Below are positions 57,661 through 64,000 of a stretch of DNA of 64,000 nt, piece by piece; position 1 is the stretch's first letter, and the number at the start of each line of letters is the position of its first letter. Below the pieces are notes generated by a model. It saw nothing but the letters and a program-made list of their open reading frames with translations, was not told the origin of the DNA and did no database searches. Origin of the DNA: Hofstenia miamia (lineage: Eukaryota; Xenacoelomorpha; Acoela); contig SCFE01000032.1 of assembly GCA_004352715.1 (NCBI GenBank), positions 1,010,381 through 1,074,380 on the forward strand, read 5' to 3'. The translations under genes and the position numbers were made by a program.

Positions 57661-57943
57661 AGACTACAAAATATCTATAAGAGTTTGCATTTACAATCAA
57701 TACAATAACAAAATATAAAACGGCTGCAACCTTCCCGAGAATAATTATCTTTTAAAAAATTGAAAAATATCACCTTTAATGTTTCTTTAAAAAATCTAGG
57801 TCTTTTATAAATTGACAAATTATACTTGGCTTGAAGACATATTGCAATATATTGCAATATTATATTGCTAGCCAACTTATAGTGCAATATATTTATTTTG
57901 CATTTTTTGTATTGCAATAATATTGCAAGACTCTGCTTATAAC

Positions 57944-58074
57944 TCTTACTAACTGCTCTCTAAACTATAGTGCATTGAAATCGTTGACCTACTCGATAGT
58001 AAATACTACGTTATCATCTCGTTACGGCTCTATCTAATTCACTTTGCTATTGCTATATTGTTACACTAATTCTG

Positions 58075-58122
<48 letters not shown>

Positions 58123-58175
58123 CGGATTACGCAAACTCAATGGAACTAGTGCAATGAAGCTAAATAGTCTTATTA
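57944..58175. other. Continuation of the GC-richer patch, then (TA)n
   Basis: Bases 57944-58070 are the right half of the repeat interrupted by the hAT. A (TA)n tract of about 45 bases follows at 58076-58120. Confidence 0.5.
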
Positions 58176-58562
58176 GCACTAGAACGGCCAAGCGGTCATT
58201 TTTGAACGTTTTTAAGTATTATTACGACACACAGCACCTACGGCCTGAACAAGTTTGATCATATCACTTGTGTATTATTAATTTTTGGCAATACATCCTT
58301 TAAGAAAAGAAAATCATTGGGAGGGCTTAAATGTGCTAAATATAATAGCCACATCCCTTTAAAAGCCAGCACAGTCAATTTTGACCTTTTAGTATAATGA
58401 CGCTTTTACTTATTGTTTTGTTTACCAATATTGTAGAAATGTATTAATACATGTTTATTTTTATATATTACATGTATGCTTAATTGGTTCTTGCTGTTTG
58501 TGCGCTGGTTCAAATGATATTTTTTCATTTGCATTTTCATTTTAGATTTTGATGTGAAAATT

Positions 58563-58907
58563 ATGCCACGCAAACCAGCATTGTGTGCACTAAATAATTG
58601 CTTTTGGATGTCTCTTCTGACAATGACTAACTCCAGGACGAAATTTTGTCTGAAGGTGAAGAAGTTTGTGAATTCCTTGATGGTTCCATCATGTCCTTTT
58701 CTTGATTCCGAAGATAATGATATTCAGCAGGAGGATACAAATGAAAGCATGATTTCAAAAGATGGCACTAGCTGGATTATGCTTCATCGTTGGAATGACT
58801 CAGGACGAGTAATAAATCAAAATATCCTAACTGTTACGCCTGGAATAAAGCCTTTTGCAAAACAAAAAGTTCATTCTATTTTGCCGTCCTGGCAACTTCT
58901 GTTCTAA
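58563..58907 (+). pseudogene. piggyBac transposase N-terminal region
   Basis: ATG 58563 (MPRKPALC) starts an open frame to TAA 58905-58907. The middle reads WITH SKDGTSWIML, GRVINQNILTVTPGIKPFA, which corresponds to the start of the piggyBac transposase domain (a W/G-rich strand then a NIL..PG motif). The expected acidic N-terminal stretch (DEILSEGEEVCEFLDGS) appears in another frame, showing a pair of frameshifts near 58600-58690. The catalytic Asp region is missing downstream because of a deletion next to the Tc1 insertion point. Confidence 0.75.
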
Positions 58908-58923
58908 AAAAAGATGTTTACTA

Positions 58924-60213
58924 TAGTTGGCTCCAAAAAAAATGAGACTGAAAACCTATTTTTTCACGCTTTGTGGAAACGTATTGAGACGTTTTAGAGG
59001 AAAACTATAAAAATAAAAGACAACGAGAATTTTGTGAACGTTAAAATGGTCAAACAAAAAAGTTAATTAATTAAACTGGTACTTCGTAATTATTTGAAAA
59101 CACTTACCAAACAAATTGTTTTGCTTTGCAAAGTTTCTACTTGATTTCTTCGGAATGGAAACGTTGGAACAGCTTGAAAACGCCTTTGCGACATCGCAAA
59201 TTTCTCGATCAACTTATTTTCGAAAGCTGAAAAAAATTCGACAAGGAGAATCTCTCAAAAGAAGAAAAGGAAGTGGACGCCCTCGAAAAATTATTGGAAA
59301 ATTCATTCAGAAAACAGTCGCAATTGCTCTCAAAAATCCCTATATTTCTGGGAAAAAAATTGCAAACCGACTTCAAACTGAAGCCGACATCTCTGTGCAT
59401 GAAACCACAGTTCAGAGAACACTGAAAAAAAGTGGAGTTACAAAAATTGGCAGAAAAAATCGACTTCTGATTACAAAAGAACATCAAGAAAAAAGATTAA
59501 ATTTCGTGAAAGATTGGAAAGACTACACTTTTGAAGATGTTTGGATAACTGATGAGTGCGTATTTCAACTACACAGAAACAAAGTACAAGTGTGGTCGTC
59601 AAAGAAATGTCCAAGACCAACAAAAGCGGTTCCAAAGTTCGACCAAAAAATTATGGTTTGGGGAGCACTTTCCTATCGTGGGTTTTATTTGAAAATTTTA
59701 GACGGAAAAGCCACAATCGACAGTCAAAGATATTGCCAAATTATAGCTGAATTTATGCCTTATGCTGATGCTTTATATGATGATGGATGGATACTCCAAC
59801 AGGACGGAGCAACCCCGCACACGTCAGCAAAGACAAAAAATTGGTTTTCTGAAAATAATATCCAGTTTTTGCAATGGCCACCAAGTTCTGCTGATCTTTC
59901 TCCAATCGAAAACGTGTGGCAGATATTGAAAAATGACGTTGAGACGAAAAATCCGAAAAATATATCCGATTTAAAAAAAAATCAAGAAAGTCAACACATT
60001 TTGACATCTGAAATGAAGTCTAATTTAATGAAATCAGTTTCAGTTCGTTTGAATGAAGTTATTTCTACATAAGGAAAACAAATTAGACTTTGATGCTTTT
60101 TACTTATAGTCCTTTAATGTATCTTTAAAATCTTACCTTTTTAGAGTTGTTACGTTCAGTAGTTCAAAAGTAATTTGCCTTTTTTCTAGTCTCATTTTTT
60201 TTGCAGCCAACTA
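58924..60213. mobile_element. Complete Tc1 element (1290 bp) inserted in piggyBac
   Basis: The left end TAGTTGGCTCCAAAAAAAAT (58924) mirrors the right end TAGTTGGCTGCAAAAAAAAT (reverse complement, from 60213). The TIRs extend about 30 bases (through GAGACT). TA flanks both sides (58922-58923 and 60214-60215). With an intact ORF inside, it looks complete. It interrupts the piggyBac relic and is therefore the younger insertion. Confidence 0.9.
59155..60072 (+). CDS. Tc1-like transposase, intact (305 aa, DD34E)
   Basis: ATG 59155 is the first ATG of the open frame; TAA is at 60070-60072. The N-terminal part contains a helix-turn-helix (SQISRSTYFRKLKKI), a GRPRK motif like an AT-hook, and a second helix-turn-helix (ISGKKIANRLQTEADISVH). 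The catalytic domain has VWITDECVF (first Asp), ILQQDGATPH (second Asp) and SPIENVW (Glu) with 34 residues between the last two, the canonical Tc1 spacing. No lesion was seen; the length is slightly short for Tc1 (about 340). It should be able to excise and insert its element at TA sites. The C-terminus is lysine/asparagine rich. A decayed relative lies at 43.5-44.3 kb. Confidence 0.92.
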   Translation: METLEQLENAFATSQISRSTYFRKLKKIRQGESLKRRKGSGRPRKIIGKFIQKTVAIALKNPYISGKKIANRLQTEADISVHETTVQRTLKKSGVTKIGRKNRLLITKEHQEKRLNFVKDWKDYTFEDVWITDECVFQLHRNKVQVWSSKKCPRPTKAVPKFDQKIMVWGALSYRGFYLKILDGKATIDSQRYCQIIAEFMPYADALYDDGWILQQDGATPHTSAKTKNWFSENNIQFLQWPPSSADLSPIENVWQILKNDVETKNPKNISDLKKNQESQHILTSEMKSNLMKSVSVRLNEVIST

Positions 60214-60217
60214 TATA

Positions 60218-60655
60218 ATTTCCAAATACTGGGCGTTGACTGTATGGATGCCATGTTGCGTTTATATAGCACAAAGTCCGCGTCAAGACGATGGCCCATT
60301 GTAGCATTTTACGATTTATTGGATAAATGCGCCCTAAATGCCTACATTTTATATAAGGAAGCTACAAATACTCAACTTACAAGGAAAGAATACATTATCT
60401 CATTGGCAAAGAGATTTATGCGCAAAATGGCGAGCAAGCAGATATGAATTCAGGAAAACTGCATGAAAAAACGGAAACCTAATAATAATCCATCAACTTC
60501 TTCTGCAGCTCAAAAAAGAAGAACGTGTGCCACAGCAAAATGTGATATAAAACACATCTCTTCTGCAAAAAATGCAGCATGCCTTATTGTGGAAAGCATT
60601 CTCTAAAAACAAAAACAGTTATTACATGTAAAAATTGTTGTAATGTGTAATCAAT
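60218..60655 (+). pseudogene. piggyBac transposase C-terminal region with Cys-rich domain
   Basis: Beginning GVDCMDAMLRLYSTKSASRRWP (split here: GVDCMDAML, then RLYSTKSASRRWP), the frame matches the last part of the piggyBac DDD domain and continues NAYILYKEAT to a stop at 60445-60447. After a frameshift, a Cys-rich zinc-binding domain reads FCKKCSMPYCGKHS and ITCKNCC around 60566-60650, the C-terminal domain that binds piggyBac ends. It is separated from the N-terminal piece by the Tc1 insertion and by a large deletion of the catalytic core. Confidence 0.82.
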
Positions 60656-60879
60656 TATGCCATTTCAAAATATAGAAATTTAATGTCGTGTTATATTGGT
60701 ATTTCTCACTTCAGATCTCATATAAACCAAACCAAAAAATAATCCTGTAAATATCTTGAAATAGTTGTTTTCACATTAAAATTACTTGCAATATAAAATA
60801 AAATTAGCAGCAACAATAAAAACAAAAATTAACAATTTTATGCTTATGGTAAAAAATGACCGTTCTAGCCTTTAAAGGG

Positions 60880-61265
60880 GTTTCAAAAAGTTGGCCGTCC
60901 TACTTCTTTTTGTGATATAATGATAAATATCTGAAGTGTTTTAAATATGAGTGATGATGCAGTCACGATTATTATTTTCAAAAATTCGAATTAGACAGAA
61001 TGCTTGTAAATAAGATCAATTCCACTTATTGAAATACAAAACTTTGCCAAATAGAAAAAAATGGTCATACCTTAATATTTGCTTGTTTTAGCAACAATTT
61101 TTGATTTCAATTAATCCAGATAAAAGAGCTTGAATGGCAAAGAATCTATGATACTAGAAATCATTGATTTCAGATTTGATATTTTCACCATCGTTGTAAA
61201 GTACAAACTACGTTATGCAAATACTGGGAAACTGGTGAGATATCGAATTAAACAACGTCCGAATT
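60880..61265. other. Spacer between piggyBac and LINE, no gene seen
   Basis: AT-rich sequence with no recognised element. Confidence 0.5.
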
Positions 61266-61267
61266 AA

Positions 61268-62382
61268 GCAAAATTTACAAACAAAGGAGTCGCTCAGGGT
61301 ACTGTTCTCGGCCCTGTTCTGTTTAATTTGTACATTAATGTTTTAGCTAACCAAGTTTCAAATTGTGAACTGATCCAGTATGCAGACGATATTTGTGTAA
61401 TCACCCATCATGCTAATCCAATAATCGCAAGCCAAAATCTAGAGGAAGCTATCCAACAAATCACGATCTTTTTGAAACAGAATAAATTGACAATGAATAC
61501 AGAAAAGACGCAATTTATCATTTTCTCACCAAAAAATTTAACATCATAAGCAAGAACATCACTTTGAAGGTTTCTCCAAATAATCTACCAGTAAAAAATG
61601 CATATTCTGTGACGTATTTAGGAGTCTACATATATAGAAATTTTCCCTTTGAAACGTTTGTGAACAAGAAAATCAGCAGAATGGCAAGTGGTGTGTATTA
61701 TCTAAAACATATAAGAAATATTACTCAAAGTAAGGTCATTGTAGAGGCGCTGGTGTATAGTCAATTTAAGTATACATGCATACTTCTGAATAATATATCT
61801 AATGATAAGCAAAGGCGCATAAATAGAATATTTAATTGGTCACTGTGTGCAATGTTTAACATCGACATACGTCAAACAGGAAAAATTCTGCAAACATTAA
61901 ACATGTTATCACCAATTTATTATACTATATATCCAATTTTAATAAAAATGTTTCAAATTGTTAAACAAAAAAATCATTTGTTCAACAATGTTAGAGTAAC
62001 TAACAGAACAAATAAATTGGCATGCAGAGTAAAAGTAGTCAATAAGTTTTGGAGAGACGCCTTAACACCTACAGTTTGTAAATATTGGAATAAGTTACCA
62101 CTACAGATAAGAAAGGAACATAATATAAGAACATTGAATGAACTATTGAAGAAAAGTTTGTTAGCAAACCAATGTAAATACGGGCATTCAAAAATTCCAT
62201 GGCAAAAAATTTAAGTTTAACTCTTTTTTATTTAATCTTTTTAATTTGTAAATTTTGTGTTTTTTTAGATTTATTTTAAGTATCTTTAGTTTGTAGATTT
62301 GTACATCATTTTTATATATATTTTTATAAATATGTATTTTTTGTACTGCCATAAATATGAAATAAAGATATGAAATAAAAAA
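61268..62382 (+). pseudogene. LINE 3' fragment: RT motifs B and C to C-terminus and 3' tail
   Basis: The open stretch begins with motif B (GVAQGTVLGPVLFNLY) and motif C (YADD) and runs to a stop at 61549. A one-base shift in an A run near 61535 separates it from the rest of the protein (61564-62214), which covers TYLGVYI, RMASGVYYL and the C-terminal KFWRDAL and YWNKLP motifs typical of LINE ORF2. The 3' untranslated region ends with two copies of ATATGAAATAAAG (62355-62380) and a short A run, a CR1/L2-style tandem tail. It is 5'-truncated and dead. It resembles the fragments at 8.0-8.9 and 23.7 kb. Confidence 0.88.
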
Positions 62383-63546
62383 AATAGTGTGAAAGTAACT
62401 TTTTTTGTACATATTTAATGAAAAAAGTACCCAAACTAAAAATAAAGGCAAATTTTTTATCAGGTTTTGGAAAAAGTGTACACAGAGCGAGATATCAATA
62501 TTACGAGTACACATAACGAGTTTTTAACAGAAACTATGTATATTTTATATACATATGTGCTAAAATTCCATTGGTGACTGTCTGAGACGAACTCACGTGT
62601 ACATGCTGTTATGCTCTGGCAGAGTTTGGATAACTGGAAAATTTCTCTACCTCATTGAGAAATTGATTATGGAAAATGATATTTGATGAAAACGCAAGCT
62701 TCATAAATTTGCATAGTAAATTTTATACTGCGTAAACTCAACAGTTATCCAATTCACGATCTCAATGATCAAATGAATTTGCAGCAGGTTATACTTTTTA
62801 TAAGTTGAAACACGATTGGCATGCTAAAAACAGGGTGTTTTAAAGACATCGTAAAGCACTGTTATATTTTAGACTTGTTTTTTGCAATGTTTTTCTAAAT
62901 GTTATCTTCCAAATTCTTATAGGGTTCTTTGATTATAAATAAAGAATGAATGTTCTACGTCAGTTATCAATCAATTATCTTAAAGGATGTTGATAGCTAA
63001 ATACATTTTTTAAAAAAATTTCTATAATTAAATCTCGAAAATAAAAAGAGACATCTTTCTTCATGGGGAAATACAATACAACTAACTCCTCTTGGAATAA
63101 GGGTTGGGTTTATGCTTAGGCTTCGTGTTTATGCCAGGGTGAAAAACGTGTCAACCCAACCTGGGGGTCGAGTCACATCAGGGGTTATTCCTAGGTGGTT
63201 GGGCCAGGTCTCCGGTAATTTTCTAATGTTAAAAGAACAGTAATAGATTTAAGGAAAATGTTTTTGTTCATTTCTACTAACACAACAGAATTTCTAACGA
63301 TTTGTTCAAGTGTACCAAACGAAAAATATATGTTGATAAGTTGATAACTCAATGTTTGCTAGTATATGCATTTTATCAAAATTTTGGTACCTTGTAGCGA
63401 TTCTGACTAAGAGCAAAAAACACTGATATCAAAGTTTAAAATGTTTTAGACGTTTATAATGTTTTTTTGTCAAAAATGTACTTCTTGTTAACCCTAGTTC
63501 TAATACATTTAAGGAATGTTATCTGGTGCATTGACATGAACTTTTA
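62383..63546. other. Non-coding DNA, no gene seen
   Basis: A less AT-rich patch with GGTTGGG and CCAACC runs lies at 63090-63215 and may be an old repeat. It was checked for tRNA A/B boxes, without a convincing match. Confidence 0.5.
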
Positions 63547-64000
63547 TAGTACTGGACATAAATATTCTGACACAAAAATTATTTTGTTGAAAATTACAAT
63601 TTTGTGTTAATTTTTTTTCAGAGATTTAGTTACCATCCTATGCACCTGCAAGAAGCGCCTAAATCTACTTACATAAATATATATGTTACATAAATATATT
63701 TTAAAAATTACATTTTTCATAAAAAGTTCACTATTTTTCAAAATTTCTATATGCACATACTTACAATTTTAGCCCTATACAAATTCCATCATTTTGCTAG
63801 TTTTTTGTTTAGATTTTGTAAATGTAGTGGAAATTTTACAAATTGTCAATGTCAATATTTTTGAAACTTCTGAGGGCATTCATGGAATTGCGAATTTTCT
63901 AGCTAATGGATAGCATTTGAGTAATTCAATTACAAATGATCGCATTTTCAAAAAATGGCATAATCCACATTACACATAAAATGAGTGTGTAGTTCGAAAC
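63547..64000. mobile_element. Probable Tc1 terminus running off the window
   Basis: After a TA at 63545-63546, TAGTACTGGACATAAATATT closely resembles Tc1 inverted repeats (compare CAGTACTGGCCAAAAGTTTG at 54963). No transposase frame was confirmed in the remaining 450 bases and the other end lies outside. Confidence 0.5.

Larger units (their letters stand above)
56887..57935. mobile_element. Internally deleted hAT element (1049 bp) with ATTGCAATAT iterated ends
   Basis: The element begins CAGGGCCTTTCAATAATA and its other end, in reverse complement, begins CAGAGTCTTGCAATATTA. Flanks CTTATGAC (56879-56886) and CTTATAAC (57936-57943) are an 8-bp target duplication with one change. Both ends are packed with overlapping copies of ATATTGCAATAT (56893-57012 and 57838-57930), probable transposase-binding iterons. 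Only the C-terminal part of the transposase remains. A LINE/SINE 3' tail lies inside. Confidence 0.88.
58176..60878 (+). mobile_element. piggyBac-like element, deleted and split by a Tc1 insertion
   Basis: The left end contains CTAGAACGGCCAAGCGGTCA and the right end, in reverse complement, CTAGAACGGTCATTTTTT, so the termini are mirrored. TTTAAA at about 60875-60880 supplies a TTAA target on the right; the left flank (TTATTAG) has decayed. Inside are piggyBac transposase N- and C-terminal pieces separated by a Tc1 element. Exact boundaries are uncertain by a few bases. Confidence 0.75.

Noticed and set aside
63090-63215. Possible tRNA or tRNA-derived SINE (GGTCGAGTC resembling a B box)
   Set aside because: No A box at the right distance and no cloverleaf could be drawn.

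Overview
The window is AT-rich nuclear DNA from an animal. The evidence is a family of rhodopsin-like (class A) GPCR genes with an intron inside the DRY motif, several non-LTR (LINE) retrotransposon relics, and many cut-and-paste DNA transposons: Tc1/mariner, hAT and piggyBac. Long (TA)n tracts, absence of operons and very low gene density fit an invertebrate, and a cnidarian such as Hydra is plausible. The species cannot be fixed from sequence alone. The assembly is a draft, with nine multi-base N gaps of 107 bases or more (four of exactly 1000 N), one of 11 N, and several single-N joins that flank duplicated sequence.

Layout. 1-6.7 kb: a foldback MITE, two direct repeats at N joins, an almost complete but broken LINE on the minus strand interrupted by a hAT MITE with a perfect 8-bp target duplication, and one unassigned exon-like open stretch. 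6.8-10.6 kb: GPCR gene 1, two exons coding for 306 residues, with a LINE fragment in its 2.8-kb intron. 10.0-13.1 kb: a 1.5-kb block carrying exon 2 appears twice, joined by one N, probably as alleles laid end to end. 12.3-23.7 kb: a mosaic of near-identical inverted blocks around single Ns and 1000-N gaps, containing a third 5'-truncated GPCR copy (minus strand), an Ac-like hAT element and mirrored LINE relics. 23.7-37 kb: a LINE reverse transcriptase fragment, a 540-bp direct repeat shared with 40.8 kb, and long gene-empty DNA. 37.5-38.1 kb: an internally deleted mariner-like element. 38.7-39.4 kb: a short ORF for a 52-residue secreted peptide with its own poly(A) signal, then a Cys-containing candidate exon pair with a 42-nt intron. 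43.5-48.2 kb: a Tc1 relic, a retrotransposon gag relic with a CCHC knuckle, and a complete Tc1/mariner-superfamily element with intact ORF, TIRs and TA duplication. 52.6-54.1 kb: GPCR gene 2 (minus strand), with the same exon structure as gene 1. 55-62.4 kb: a nest of transposons (a Tc1 relic, a deleted hAT with iterated ends, a piggyBac split by an intact Tc1, and a LINE 3' end). The window ends in what looks like another Tc1 terminus.

The only clear host genes are the GPCRs. They are close paralogues that share an intron inside the Arg codon of DRY and encode cell-surface receptors with unknown ligands. The secreted-peptide ORF is the best candidate for something undescribed. Most of the rest is transposon-derived, and much of the apparent duplication between 10 and 24 kb is best read as assembly or haplotype artefact until checked.
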